Positions 1-8,541 of a stretch of 64,000 nt of DNA are shown here, piece by piece. How positions within the stretch are numbered: the first letter of the stretch is position 1; each line of letters opens with the position of its first letter. Source of the stretch: Chryseobacterium sp. GVT01B (GTDB taxonomy: Bacteria > Bacteroidota > Bacteroidia > Flavobacteriales > Weeksellaceae); the NCBI RefSeq assembly GCF_019970045.1, contig NZ_JAHXYI010000004.1, positions 434,001 through 498,000 of the forward strand, read 5' to 3'. Below the pieces are notes generated by a model, which made no database searches, was not told the DNA's origin, and saw only the letters and a list, made by a program, of their open reading frames with translations. The position numbers were made by a program, and so were the translations under genes.

Positions 1-733
1 ACCTGTTTTCTGCAATTTTCTTATTCAGATTTCTGATAGCTTGTGTATTGATTTTTTTCTGAGAAACCTTCCATCCACTGTTGGATTGAATGGGTTGAAT
101 GGCAATCTGCTGCTCTTGAATGTTTTGGGAAGGAACACTGAGATTGATCTGACCTTCTGCAATAACAGGCCCTGTTTTGAGTGTAGAAGCGTTGAGATAC
201 GGACGTATTTCAATTTTTAAGGTATGATTTCCTTCCGCCAGAGCATCAATTCCGTTATGAGACATATAAAAGCGCATCCATAAATACCTTCCCCATGAAT
301 CTTCGTTTTTACTGCTGAGAAGAGGAATTCGCAATGAGGTCTTGACTTTTTTATGATCTGCCGTACCTGCACCTGTATTGAGATTTTCTTTATAGATCAG
401 TTTTCCATCTACATAAAATGAGAATTGATAATTTCCGTTTTTGAGCAGTTCATCAACCGTCCAATTGGGTTCAAGCTGATGCAGATAATTAACTAGAGAG
501 TTATCAAAAAAAGCATGAATACCAAGATCTCCGTTTTCCTGGAATAAAGGAGAACTGAGAAAATCCGAATCTTTCAGGTTTTCAAGAGAAATAGTTTTAT
601 TAACGAAAACAATTTTACCGAGATGATTTTTTTGAATCGGATTTTCAATTTTTTCAGGATTGACTATGTTTTTATTTTGTCCCTGATAAAGATAAAATGT
701 GAAAATAAAGATCAATAATAGAACTGGTTTCAT
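1..733 (-). CDS. secreted protein, 3' end cut off by the window edge
   Basis: The reading frame opens at the ATG at 733 and stays open to base 1, so about 244 residues are seen and the C-terminus is missing. The first 19 or so residues (MKPVLLLIFIFTFYLYQG) form a hydrophobic signal peptide, so the protein is exported. The rest is soluble and rich in Asn and Lys, with a beta-type segment around residues 110-190. I do not recognise the visible part with certainty. Its last residues (NKKIAENR) resemble the start of a beta-lactamase-fold serine hydrolase domain, which would lie outside the window; this is a weak inference. A TAnnTTTG element at 751-758 on the same strand supports the start. Confidence 0.75.
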   Translation of the reverse strand, partial: MKPVLLLIFIFTFYLYQGQNKNIVNPEKIENPIQKNHLGKIVFVNKTISLENLKDSDFLSSPLFQENGDLGIHAFFDNSLVNYLHQLEPNWTVDELLKNGNYQFSFYVDGKLIYKENLNTGAGTADHKKVKTSLRIPLLSSKNEDSWGRYLWMRFYMSHNGIDALAEGNHTLKIEIRPYLNASTLKTGPVIAEGQINLSVPSQNIQEQQIAIQPIQSNSGWKVSQKKINTQAIRNLNKKIAENR

Positions 734-750
734 TGCTAGAAGTATTTAAG

Positions 751-758
751 CAAAAGTA
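751..758 (-). promoter_or_regulatory. -7 promoter element of the gene at 733
   Basis: The minus strand reads TACTTTTG, matching the Bacteroidota -7 consensus TAnnTTTG. It lies 17 bp upstream of the ATG at 733, which gives a leader of about 10 nt. No clear -33 TTG was seen. Confidence 0.45.
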
Positions 759-822
759 GCAAACTTCTTCATGGTAAAATAGAATGAAATTAACATTGCG
801 ATTTTATTATTCACCATATATT

Positions 823-1737
823 CTAATTGAACAGCTTTCTGAATTCTCCGGGAGACTGATTCGTCTTTTGTTTAAAGAGTTTACTGAAAGACTGCGGGTG
901 TTCAAATCCCAATTCATAAGCAATTTCACTTACAGATAAACTTGTGGTACTCAAACGTTCTTTAGCAGAATCAATCAATTTATTCTGGATATGCTGCTGC
1001 GTATTTTGTTGAGTGTGTAATCGGAGTAAGGTTCCGAGATAATTAGGTGAAATATTCATTTGCTCGGCTATCGTTTTTACCGAAGGAATTCCACTTTCAA
1101 GAAGATTTCCGCTTTCAAAATATTGGGATAGGAGATCTTCAAACTTGTATAATAATTCGTGGCTTGATTTTTTTCTGGTGAAAAACTGCCGTTCATAAAA
1201 GCGTTCAGAATAGATCAGTAACAATTCAATCTGTGAAATAATCAGCTCCTGTGTAAATTTATCGGTATTTGCCTGATATTCACGTTCAATATTTTTAAGG
1301 ATATCAACAATAATTATCTCTTCTTTATCGGAAAGGAAAAGAGCTTCTTTTACCTGATAACTGAAGAAATCATAAGACTTTATTTTCCTGGTTAATGAAG
1401 TATTCCACAGAAAATCGGGATGAATCAGCAATAAAAATCCGGTAGGCTCTACTTCAACATCCTGTCTTATTTCCAGACTTAAAAATTGTTGTGGAGAAAC
1501 AAAGCACAATACACCAGAATCAAAATCATATTGCTGCTGACCGTAATTGAATTTTGGAGTGACATTTTTTTTCAAACCAATAGAATAAAAATTCTGGATC
1601 CACTTCAGTTCTTCATTTTCTACAACATAACGAACCTTGCTGTAATCTATCAAACTGATCAGTGGATGCTCAGGATTCGGAAGACTACAGAAAGCATGAA
1701 AATCTGAAATCGAATTAAAACGAACAGGCTGTTTCAT
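823..1737 (-). CDS. AraC family transcriptional regulator
   Basis: The protein has 304 residues if it starts at the ATG at 1737 (MKQPVRF). An in-frame ATG at 1785 adds 16 residues of hydrophobic, non-conserved appearance and is less likely. The N-terminal two thirds is a cupin-like sensor region. The C-terminal 90 or so residues carry the double helix-turn-helix of AraC/XylS proteins, with VKTIAEQMNISPNYL as the first helix pair and VSEIAYELGFEHPQSFSKLF as the second. It lies downstream of an SDR gene in the same direction (166 bp gap). This pairing suggests it controls that oxidoreductase, which is an inference. The effector is unknown. A 10-bp palindrome ATGATATCAT at 1776-1785 lies in the gap upstream of the start and could be an operator. 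Confidence 0.9.
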   Translation of the reverse strand: MKQPVRFNSISDFHAFCSLPNPEHPLISLIDYSKVRYVVENEELKWIQNFYSIGLKKNVTPKFNYGQQQYDFDSGVLCFVSPQQFLSLEIRQDVEVEPTGFLLLIHPDFLWNTSLTRKIKSYDFFSYQVKEALFLSDKEEIIIVDILKNIEREYQANTDKFTQELIISQIELLLIYSERFYERQFFTRKKSSHELLYKFEDLLSQYFESGNLLESGIPSVKTIAEQMNISPNYLGTLLRLHTQQNTQQHIQNKLIDSAKERLSTTSLSVSEIAYELGFEHPQSFSKLFKQKTNQSPGEFRKLFN

Positions 1738-1903
1738 AATAGCGAAGTTAAGTGTTTTTGTAAAAATTATAATACATGATATCATAAAACCTTGGACTAC
1801 AGTCAGGCTGACTTCTAAAGTTTTATATTTAATTCATCCGATTAAATTAAAATATTAAGTATTAGGAATGTCATCCTAAGCGAAGTCGAAGGATAGTATC
1901 AAA

Positions 1904-2743
1904 TTAAATCGCAGTAGAAACAGTAAGGCTTTCCCATTTCTCAGCATCTTTCTTTAAGATATCAATCTTATTATTCAGAAACTCCATCGTTCCTACTCCC
2001 AATAATAAATGTACCGGCGGATTTTTCTCTTTACTGATCTGAATCAGTACATCAGCTGCCTTCTCCGGATCATTAGGCTGATTTCCGTTGATGTCATTAA
2101 GATGAGCCTGTTCGGAATTCCTTGCAGCTTCATACGCTTGAATAGGATTGGAAGGTGTTTTCACAGAATCTTTAGTTAAAAAATCTGTACGGAAATATCC
2201 GGGATACACTACAGTAGCGTGAATTCCGAAATCTTTTACTTCTTCAGCCAAAGCTTCAGTAAATCCGGCAACAGCAAATTTTGTTGAGCAGTAAATTCCC
2301 CAACCCGGAAAATTAGCGGAATATCCACCAACGGAAGAAATATTGAAGATGTTTCCAGACCTTTGCTCACGAAGATAAGGCATGGCATTTCTGATCACAT
2401 TTAAGGTTCCGAAAACATTTACTGCATAATTTTCTCTCGCCTCTTCATCTGTAAGTTCTTCCAATGTTCCGATTTGTCCATAACCTGCATTATTCACAAC
2501 TACATCAATTTTTCCGAAATGTTCAACCGTTTTGGCAATGGCAGATTTAATATCGTTATTGTCTGTAATGTTTACGCTTAGCGGAAGGAAGTTTTCAGAA
2601 GTTTCTCCGAGGGTTGAGATCAGGGATTCAACGGTACGGCTTGTTGCAGCAACCTGAAATCCTTCGGATAATAATTTTTTTACCAACTCGAATCCTAAGC
2701 CTTTTGAAGCTCCTGTCACGAACCATACTTTTTTTGTTTCCAT
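1904..2743 (-). CDS. SDR family oxidoreductase
   Basis: A 279-residue classical short-chain dehydrogenase/reductase, cytosolic and NAD(P)-dependent. The Rossmann nucleotide-binding motif TGASKGLG is at residues 10-17, NNAGYG at 84-89, the catalytic Ser at about 136-137 and the active-site YCSTK at 151-155. The set is complete, so the enzyme should be active. The substrate cannot be read from the sequence. AraC-type regulator genes flank it on both sides (823-1737 and 2864-3670), and a tandem pair of identical 14-bp sites lies 59-93 bp upstream of its start. It is therefore probably an AraC-controlled, inducible enzyme. Confidence 0.92.
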   Translation of the reverse strand: METKKVWFVTGASKGLGFELVKKLLSEGFQVAATSRTVESLISTLGETSENFLPLSVNITDNNDIKSAIAKTVEHFGKIDVVVNNAGYGQIGTLEELTDEEARENYAVNVFGTLNVIRNAMPYLREQRSGNIFNISSVGGYSANFPGWGIYCSTKFAVAGFTEALAEEVKDFGIHATVVYPGYFRTDFLTKDSVKTPSNPIQAYEAARNSEQAHLNDINGNQPNDPEKAADVLIQISKEKNPPVHLLLGVGTMEFLNNKIDILKKDAEKWESLTVSTAI

Positions 2744-2774
2744 TTTTAAATATTTTTTTGTTTAAATGATGGTA

Positions 2775-2782
2775 CAAAGATG
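2775..2782 (-). promoter_or_regulatory. probable -7 element of the SDR gene
   Basis: The minus strand reads CATCTTTG, one base off TAnnTTTG, 32 bp upstream of the SDR start. It lies about 20 bp from the nearer AraC-like repeat, a spacing suited to an activator. Confidence 0.3.
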
Positions 2783-2801
2783 GAAACTTACGAAAAGGGA
2801 A

Positions 2802-2836
2802 ATGTATCCAAATCGGGGAATGATGTATCCAAATCG
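2802..2836 (-). promoter_or_regulatory. tandem direct repeat, likely AraC-type operator
   Basis: The 14-mer ATGTATCCAAATCG occurs at 2802-2815 and again, identical, at 2823-2836, a period of 21 bp or two helical turns. AraC/XylS activators typically bind two directly repeated half-sites at this spacing, just upstream of the promoter they activate. The pair sits between an AraC gene (2864-3670) and the SDR gene it precedes. Confidence 0.55.
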
Positions 2837-2863
2837 TGAATGGTAATTTTATTCGAGATGATT

Positions 2864-3670
2864 TCAATGATTTTTCAGAAGGTTTCTGTATTTCAGAGGT
2901 GTAATTCCTATATTTTCTTTAAAACATCGGGTAAAATGACTCTGATCTGAAAAGCCACATTCTATAGCAATATCCGTCAAAGAATGGGGTAAAGTCAGCA
3001 ATTCAAGTGATTTATTAAGTTTTAATTTTCTGAGATATTCACCCAGATTACAGTGGAAATATTTATGAAAATCCCTGCTGAGATGAATAGGGTGAATGTT
3101 CAATGTTTTAGAAAGTTCCGTAAGATTCAGGCTTTCTGTAAAGCTTTCATGTAAAATTTCATTGATCTGGCCTACCCAGACTGGTTTTCTATCAGTGGTT
3201 TCCTTCTGATGGGTCAATTGACTGAAAAGGTGCAGTAATAACTGATTGACGGCCAGTTCAAAGGATAAATCATTGATTTTCGTTTCTTTGAACATTTGAT
3301 AAACCAATAGTTTTAAAGCCGGATCTTTTATATTAAAGCTGCCTTCCACTTTATTTTTCTGAATGTCAAAACGATCAAACCAGCTTTGCGTGAGCTCGAT
3401 ATGAAAACCTCTTGTAAAAACATCCGGCTTAATATTGTAATGCGGATCTTCCCAATGATGGTACAATAATGTTCCTGCAGAACAGCCATAGGTCTCTTTT
3501 CTGTTTCCTTCTGTCATATTGCCCTGAAGCAAAAAAGTGAAATAAGCATTTTCATGATAATGCCAGTCTACGTAAGGATGTGTATATTCCGTATCTGTAA
3601 TCGTCAATCCTTCTAAATTGACCAACTGATTGGTTTCCCCAAAATATTCGCCTTTACGAAGGGTATTCAT
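2864..3670 (-). CDS. AraC family transcriptional regulator
   Basis: A 268-residue AraC/XylS regulator. Residues 1 to about 140 form a cupin-like sensor (YTHPYVDWHYHENAYF), and the C-terminal 100 residues carry the double HTH (LTELSKTLNIHPIHLSRDF, then LTDIAIECGFSDQSHFTRCF). The second-helix motif GFSDQSHF is highly typical. Its start overlaps the stop of the upstream HTH gene by 4 nt (ATGA), so the two are probably translationally coupled. It reads toward the SDR gene, and the tandem sites at 2802-2836 lie just past its stop, so it is the natural candidate to bind them. Confidence 0.9.
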   Translation of the reverse strand: MNTLRKGEYFGETNQLVNLEGLTITDTEYTHPYVDWHYHENAYFTFLLQGNMTEGNRKETYGCSAGTLLYHHWEDPHYNIKPDVFTRGFHIELTQSWFDRFDIQKNKVEGSFNIKDPALKLLVYQMFKETKINDLSFELAVNQLLLHLFSQLTHQKETTDRKPVWVGQINEILHESFTESLNLTELSKTLNIHPIHLSRDFHKYFHCNLGEYLRKLKLNKSLELLTLPHSLTDIAIECGFSDQSHFTRCFKENIGITPLKYRNLLKNH

Positions 3671-4596
3671 GATAAATTTTGTTTTAATCGGTCAATCTGT
3701 TCATACATTTTATTAAAGAACATTTTCCTTTCCCGGTTTCCGGATTCGTTCAGTGATCGGGAGTTTTTGATCTGATGTTCAAAATAGCTCAGAGAATCTT
3801 CACAGGTGATTTTATCATTGGTCATCATATATCCAAACATGCTGAAAGGAACGAAAAAGGAACATTGCTGCTCATTTTTGAATAAAATACTGTTGTTTAA
3901 AATTACTAAATCATTGACATATATCTGGAAATTAGTTTTTTCCAGTGTTTTAATTTCCAGGCCTTCCAGTAATTTCCTCAGGTCATCAAGAATAAGATCC
4001 ACATCATTTTTCTTCAATAGTCCCATTTCATAGTAGAAAGAAATTTGTCTCAAAGCACTCATAATCGTAGTGTCATTCCAGATTTCCGTTACGTTTTGTT
4101 TATCGTAAAGATCTTTAAGCAGATCATTCTTTACAGAATGGTATTCCATATTAAATTCATGAAACGGACTTAAGAATTTATCCTGATTCAATAGATTCAT
4201 CCAGACATAAAACTTGAAACGGGACAGAATGGAATCTGAAATGGTATAAAAAAACGGGATGTCTTTTGCTGAATAAAATACTTTGGAATTGTTGATATTC
4301 TGAAAAACATTTAAAATTTTCAATGAGTTTTCGAAATAATTTAAAAGATCTTCGGTGGTTCTTACCGGCTGTGTTCTTTTGACGACCAATTGATTTTCTG
4401 TTCCCAGAAATTGATCCAATGAGATCTGATAGTACCTGGCAAGCTCCAGCGCTTCCTCAAAGCTGAACTTAGCTTTCAAAGAAGTTCTTCTGTGGGCCGC
4501 ATCATAACTGATGTTAAGAATGTTGGCAATCTCATCATTTAAAGATTTTTCCCCGATTTTTCTTCGGATTTCCTTCAATAGAGCTTCCTGGTGCAT
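3667..4596 (-). CDS. helix-turn-helix transcriptional regulator
   Basis: A 309-residue protein whose first 65 or so residues are a Cro/XRE-like HTH (LNDEIANILNISYDAAHRRT, then FSFEEALELARYYQISLDQFLG). The remaining 240 residues are helical with no motif I recognise, probably a sensing or oligomerisation region. The family is common and uncharacterised in Flavobacteriia. It is the first gene of a two-gene operon with the AraC regulator at 2864-3670. A -7 element at 4613-4620 and a 17-bp palindrome at 4600-4616 lie directly before its start, which suggests autoregulation. Confidence 0.75.
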   Translation of the reverse strand: MHQEALLKEIRRKIGEKSLNDEIANILNISYDAAHRRTSLKAKFSFEEALELARYYQISLDQFLGTENQLVVKRTQPVRTTEDLLNYFENSLKILNVFQNINNSKVFYSAKDIPFFYTISDSILSRFKFYVWMNLLNQDKFLSPFHEFNMEYHSVKNDLLKDLYDKQNVTEIWNDTTIMSALRQISFYYEMGLLKKNDVDLILDDLRKLLEGLEIKTLEKTNFQIYVNDLVILNNSILFKNEQQCSFFVPFSMFGYMMTNDKITCEDSLSYFEHQIKNSRSLNESGNRERKMFFNKMYEQIDRLKQNLS

Positions 4597-4599
4597 AGT

Positions 4600-4616
4600 T
4601 TTGTGATTTTCACAAA
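4600..4616 (-). promoter_or_regulatory. palindromic operator-like site at the HTH gene promoter
   Basis: TTTGTGA, three T, then TCACAAA: a perfect 7-bp inverted repeat. It covers the predicted transcription start and edge of the -7 element of the regulator gene at 4596. A dimeric repressor bound here would block transcription. Confidence 0.45.
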
Positions 4617-4620
4617 TGTA
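4613..4620 (-). promoter_or_regulatory. -7 promoter element of the HTH regulator operon
   Basis: The minus strand reads TACATTTG (TAnnTTTG), 16 bp upstream of the ATG at 4596. Confidence 0.5.
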
Positions 4621-4668
4621 GTATTTTTTTTAATTTTTTTTCACATTCGGAACTGTGCTTTCTGCTGA

Positions 4669-4676
4669 TAATTTTG
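4669..4676 (+). promoter_or_regulatory. -7 promoter element of the 4702 operon
   Basis: TAATTTTG matches TAnnTTTG and lies 25 bp upstream of the ATG at 4702. It is divergent from the minus-strand promoter at 4613-4620. Confidence 0.45.
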
Positions 4677-4701
4677 AAATGTAATTTTAAGATAATGCGT
4701 T

Positions 4702-5331
4702 ATGAAAACACGAATTTTATTTGCAGCAGTTCTTTTATTCAATAGTCTGGCTTATGCATCAGACAGTTTAAAAGCAGATTCTTTGAAACCGAGATTTATC
4801 GCAGCTTCTCCTTCAAAGAATGTTAGAAATGTCAACGGGATTTTATTTAAATACTATGATGAGGAAGATCATTTTAAGCCTAAAAAAGTAAACGGATTGG
4901 GAATGGGATTCAACTTCCTGGGTATTTTTCTTCCTCCGTTGATGCTTTTCAACTTACAATTACCAGGCAATGATGATTATGTAATGGTTCCCCGTGAAAA
5001 GATGAATACAATCAATGGACTTCAATTGTCTCTGATCAATATGGAGCCTACCGTTACCAATGGCCTGGAGGTTAATGTTTCGAGTAATATCAACACATAT
5101 GCTGTGACTAACGGAGTATCTGTTTCTCCATTTTTTAATCTCCATCATGAGATGAAAGGTGTTTCTGCAGCACCGTTGGCCAATATTGGACATAAATGTC
5201 GTGGGCTGCAGATTGGTTTGTACAACAAATGTGAAGATTTCAGAGGAATCCAGATCGGCGGATGGAATGAAAACGGAAAAAGAAAACTTCCTCTCATCAA
5301 CTGGAATTTTAAAAAACAGAAAACAAATTAG
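4702..5331 (+). CDS. LA_2272 family surface repeat-containing protein
   Basis: A 209-residue exported protein with a clear signal peptide (MKTRILFAAVLLFNSLAYAS). Its second half has the repeated glycine-led strand pattern of the LA_2272 family, for example NGLQLSLIN, NGLEVNVSS, NGVSVSPFF, RGLQIGLYN and RGIQIGGWN, spaced by 16-20 residues. Such repeats probably fold as a beta-rich surface domain. The function is not known for the family. It is followed after 2 bp by another secreted protein, so the two form an operon that ends at the terminator near 6017. Confidence 0.7.
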   Translation: MKTRILFAAVLLFNSLAYASDSLKADSLKPRFIAASPSKNVRNVNGILFKYYDEEDHFKPKKVNGLGMGFNFLGIFLPPLMLFNLQLPGNDDYVMVPREKMNTINGLQLSLINMEPTVTNGLEVNVSSNINTYAVTNGVSVSPFFNLHHEMKGVSAAPLANIGHKCRGLQIGLYNKCEDFRGIQIGGWNENGKRKLPLINWNFKKQKTN

Positions 5332-5333
5332 AC

Positions 5334-5975
5334 ATGAAAAATTATAAACTCATATTATTTTTATTCCTGTTTTCAGCACGTATTTTTTCACAAAATGCCA
5401 CTCATGATACAGTGAATACCTCTACAGAAGAACCTTTTGATTATAAAAAATATTATGATTGTGATTTTGGAGAAGGAAATGTTTTGATTGTGATCAAAAA
5501 AGGGAAAGAGTTTACAGATTTAAAAGATTTAAGAAAATCAGGGAAAGGTTTTGCCATTAAAATGGAAGCCATCTATAGTATGGAATTCACGGACGGAAAA
5601 AGATATGAATCAAACGTGGTGAAAAATATTACACAGGATAGTCTTTCGATCACGAATTTTTTCAATGAGAATGCAGCTAAGTTGGCAGGACAGCCTTTTA
5701 AACTTATTCATTATCCTCTTTCAGCTTTGAAGTATGTGCGTTTTATTGATGACAGGATGCTGTCTCTGTACAGCAAAAAGAACATTCAGAAAAATTTTGA
5801 CCTGATTGTGAAAAAAATGGATCATGCTAAAATGTGTCCTGCTGTTATCAATTTTAAAGATAGAAGTGGAGAAACAAAGGTTTGCCATTTTTATCTGACA
5901 TCCCAGGGATATGATCTTCTTTACGAGAGTGATGGAAGAGTATATTATCTTGAGGGTAGAGTAGAATGGAAATAA
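5334..5975 (+). CDS. hypothetical secreted protein
   Basis: A 213-residue protein with a signal peptide (MKNYKLILFLFLFSARIFSQ), so periplasmic or surface-exposed. I do not recognise a family. Two cysteines near residues 160 and 183 could form a disulfide. It begins 2 bp after the stop of the LA_2272-like gene and is probably co-transcribed and translationally coupled with it. A strong rho-independent terminator follows 8 bp after the stop. Confidence 0.75.
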   Translation: MKNYKLILFLFLFSARIFSQNATHDTVNTSTEEPFDYKKYYDCDFGEGNVLIVIKKGKEFTDLKDLRKSGKGFAIKMEAIYSMEFTDGKRYESNVVKNITQDSLSITNFFNENAAKLAGQPFKLIHYPLSALKYVRFIDDRMLSLYSKKNIQKNFDLIVKKMDHAKMCPAVINFKDRSGETKVCHFYLTSQGYDLLYESDGRVYYLEGRVEWK

Positions 5976-5983
5976 TTTTTTGA

Positions 5984-6017
5984 AGAGAGTGCAGCCATCA
6001 GTCTGTACTCTCTTTTT
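5984..6017 (+). terminator. rho-independent terminator after 5334-5975
   Basis: AGAGAGTGCAG (5984-5994) pairs with CTGTACTCTCT (6003-6013) with one G-U pair, an 8-nt loop, and then a T run. Confidence 0.8.
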
Positions 6018-6105
6018 AGAGACTTATCACTATTAAATTTAATGAAAATATTGATTAATACATGAAAAAAGCAAAAGCAGTGATGCATCTACTGAAGAAA
6101 AATAA

Positions 6106-6113
6106 TATTTTTG
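6106..6113 (+). promoter_or_regulatory. -7 promoter element of the TPR-AraC gene
   Basis: TATTTTTG fits TAnnTTTG, 17 bp before the ATG at 6131. Confidence 0.4.
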
Positions 6114-6130
6114 TAATATAGCTCGGATGA

Positions 6131-7876
6131 ATGATGAAAATAAAATATTTATTGCTGTTTTTGATTATAGGGAATGTGCTTTTTAAGGCACAGATCAATA
6201 ATGTAGAAAAAAATATTCTGGAAAGACTGACTTATAAGGAATTGGAACATGAATTCTATAAGGCCCTTCCGGGAGATACAAACAGCACAAAAAGTATTGC
6301 CAGTTCTTATCTTAAAAAGGCAAAATTTGAAAAAAATACAACTCAGATTGCTGAAGGGTATGTTTTGCTTCATTATGACGAAGATTTACCCAATGCATTA
6401 AAATACCTTGACAGCTTACAACACATCACCAAAAATTCAAAAGGAAATGCCTATCCGGCAAGAATCTACCTGTTAAAAGGAAACCTGTATTTCAAGACTG
6501 ATAATCTCCAGGCTGCATTAAATAATTATATCCTGGGATTGAAATATGCAAAAGAAAAAGGAAATAAAAGGCAGATTGCCATGGCCCATACCAGTATTGC
6601 CTATCTCAACAATTATATAGGGAAACATGCGGAGACCGCAAAAGTACTGAGACATTATGCCTATCATGCCGATTATTTGACTGTAGATGAAAGAAATTCT
6701 CTCAAATTGAATCTCGCAGATGCTTATATAGAGATCAATAAAATGGATTCTGCTTATATATTGATACAGGAAGGTTTACAGGGGGGCAAAAAAAATAATG
6801 ATGTTTACCGTTATTATCAGAATCTTGGGTTGCTGGGATATTATCATCTTCATTCAAAAAATTATCAGAAAGCGATTGACGGCTTATCGGAATGTGAAAA
6901 ATATTTCTTTACCAGGAATAATGGTTCTAAGAGAGATCATAATTATACCCTTTTGTATTTAGGGAAATCCTATGCCGGGCTTCAGAAAAAAGAAAAAGCA
7001 GCAGACTTTTTCAGGAAGATTGATTCTATGGTTCTTAAAATAAATTATATTTATCCCGAGCTGAGGGACGTATACACTTACCTGATTGATTATTATAAAG
7101 AAAATAATGATAAAGAAAAGCAACTGTATTATGTAGACCGTTTTCTAAAAGTTGATCAGGTCCTGGATACACAGTTCAGGTATATTTCCAGAGAGCTTCC
7201 GAGAAGATATGATACGCCGGAACTACAGCAGGAGAAGGAAGATATTACTAATGAGCTTACAAAAAGAAAGAGTTTGTTTTATATTGTACTGAGTCTTTTA
7301 TTGATATCGCACCTCCTGTTTATCAATGTTTATTTTAAATATAAAAAATCTGAAAAGAACTATAAAAAGATTGCCCAGGATCTGATTCAATCCGTAAATG
7401 AAAATAGAGTAGGGAAAAATAAAGAACCGGAAATCGAACAAGAAATTCATTCTGAAATTCATCCGGTAGAAAATACGGAAAATTCTGAAGACAAAACATC
7501 CAGAACTGTTTCTGAAGATATTGCTCAGACCATTTTAAAGGAACTTGAAATATTTGAAAACAAAGATCAGTTTTTGAATAAAGGGATTACCTTGGGAAGT
7601 CTTGCTAAAAAAATAAAAACAAACTCTAAATATCTGTCAGAAATTATCAATACTTACAAAGGGAAAAACTTCGCAACCTATCTCAACGATCTCCGTATTG
7701 ACTATGCCATCAGCAGACTGGCCACTGACAGAAAATTCAGGTCCTACAAAATTCCTTTTATCGCAGAAGAATTAGGATATAATAACGAACAGGCTTTCAC
7801 TTTAGCCTTCAAAAAAAGAACCGGAACTCCTCTTTCTATCTATCTGAAAGAAATTGAAAACATGTCTTCGGATTAG
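6131..7876 (+). CDS. membrane-anchored TPR and AraC-type HTH regulator
   Basis: A 581-residue protein that combines an N-terminal hydrophobic signal segment (residues 3-20), about 340 residues of TPR-like helical repeats (for example AARIYLLKGNLYF-like units), a single membrane helix at about 381-402, a charged linker, and an AraC-type HTH at about 470-581 (LGSLAKKIKTNSKYLSEII, then IPFIAEELGYNNEQAFTLAF). The layout puts the TPR sensor in the periplasm and the DNA-binding domain in the cytoplasm, a one-component transmembrane regulator typical of Flavobacteriia. The signal sensed is unknown. ATG codons at 6131 and 6134 are adjacent and equally possible. Confidence 0.88.
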   Translation: MMKIKYLLLFLIIGNVLFKAQINNVEKNILERLTYKELEHEFYKALPGDTNSTKSIASSYLKKAKFEKNTTQIAEGYVLLHYDEDLPNALKYLDSLQHITKNSKGNAYPARIYLLKGNLYFKTDNLQAALNNYILGLKYAKEKGNKRQIAMAHTSIAYLNNYIGKHAETAKVLRHYAYHADYLTVDERNSLKLNLADAYIEINKMDSAYILIQEGLQGGKKNNDVYRYYQNLGLLGYYHLHSKNYQKAIDGLSECEKYFFTRNNGSKRDHNYTLLYLGKSYAGLQKKEKAADFFRKIDSMVLKINYIYPELRDVYTYLIDYYKENNDKEKQLYYVDRFLKVDQVLDTQFRYISRELPRRYDTPELQQEKEDITNELTKRKSLFYIVLSLLLISHLLFINVYFKYKKSEKNYKKIAQDLIQSVNENRVGKNKEPEIEQEIHSEIHPVENTENSEDKTSRTVSEDIAQTILKELEIFENKDQFLNKGITLGSLAKKIKTNSKYLSEIINTYKGKNFATYLNDLRIDYAISRLATDRKFRSYKIPFIAEELGYNNEQAFTLAFKKRTGTPLSIYLKEIENMSSD

Positions 7877-7906
7877 ATTTAATTTACTGGTATTCATTTG
7901 GTTAAT

Positions 7907-7954
7907 GTTTATAGATTCATGATTTTATGTATATAAATTTATGAATCTATAAAC
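7907..7954. repeat. 14-bp perfect inverted repeat after 6131-7876
   Basis: GTTTATAGATTCAT (7907-7920) and its exact complement ATGAATCTATAAAC (7941-7954) flank a 20-nt AT-rich loop. There is no T run directly after it, so it is not a textbook terminator. It may act as an mRNA-stabilising or weak termination hairpin for the upstream gene, or be an operator. Confidence 0.6.
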
Positions 7955-7961
7955 CATTCCC

Positions 7962-7992
7962 TTGTGTCATTCTTCCACTTCCTGCATCTTTG
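7962..7992 (+). promoter_or_regulatory. candidate promoter inside the 745-bp gap
   Basis: TTG at 7962-7964, a 20-nt spacer and CATCTTTG at 7985-7992 (one base off TAnnTTTG). With the terminator at 8542-8573 it delimits a possible transcript of about 550 nt that has no convincing gene. Confidence 0.3.
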
Positions 7993-7999
7993 CTTCAGG

Positions 8000-8541
8000 T
8001 AAAAACACAACCATTTATTTTGTATGTGCACAATACAAGATATCAGTTCTAAGCTGTTGAATATTTAAATATCAAGTCAGGAACTGTATCAAAAAAATTA
8101 ATAATGAAGAGGATAAAAACAGAATAATAATCAGAAAACTAAAATGCAACTAATGATGTAATTGTTCAGAATTTTAGAGATGTAAAGTGTAGTAATCATT
8201 TAAAATCATTAAACAGTAAATCCGGTGAATCCTCCACAGTTTAAAAGTATAGTTATAGTCTAAAAATGGATGTATGACCCGGTAATTTACCATGAACGTA
8301 TCACTTAAAAACTAATAACCATTTCAATAAACTAATTCCATGAAAACCCAGAGTAAAATAAAATTTTATTCTTTTTAAAAGTGATAGTGTAAGTGTGTTC
8401 ATTCCGGGTGTATCCGGATTTTATTGAAGTTCAGGATGATATTGAGTGGAAATGTACCTGAAAATGAAGAAGAGTCTGCAGAAGAAAAAAGGTGAATTTC
8501 CTGAACTGAAAGTTTAAATACCTGTTAAATGATTTTTAAAG
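8000..8541 (+). other. gene-poor stretch, possible sRNA or decayed small gene
   Basis: All frames are full of stops. The best coding trace is an ATG at 8340, after a leader-like stretch of AT-rich sequence, which gives only 12 codons (MKTQSKIKFYSF) before a stop. The next 130 bp are open in fragments in different frames (for example a frame ending NEEESAEEKR). This would fit a small secreted or precursor peptide broken by frameshifts. A 19-bp interrupted palindrome (TTGTAT, 7 nt, ATACAA) sits at 8020-8038. I cannot assign a function. The strong terminator that follows argues that the region is, or was, transcribed. Confidence 0.25.

Noticed and set aside
2628..2867. A 79-codon minus-strand frame with two WIH motifs
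   Set aside because: It overlaps the SDR start and the AraC-type direct repeats, and the repeated peptide comes from translating those repeats.
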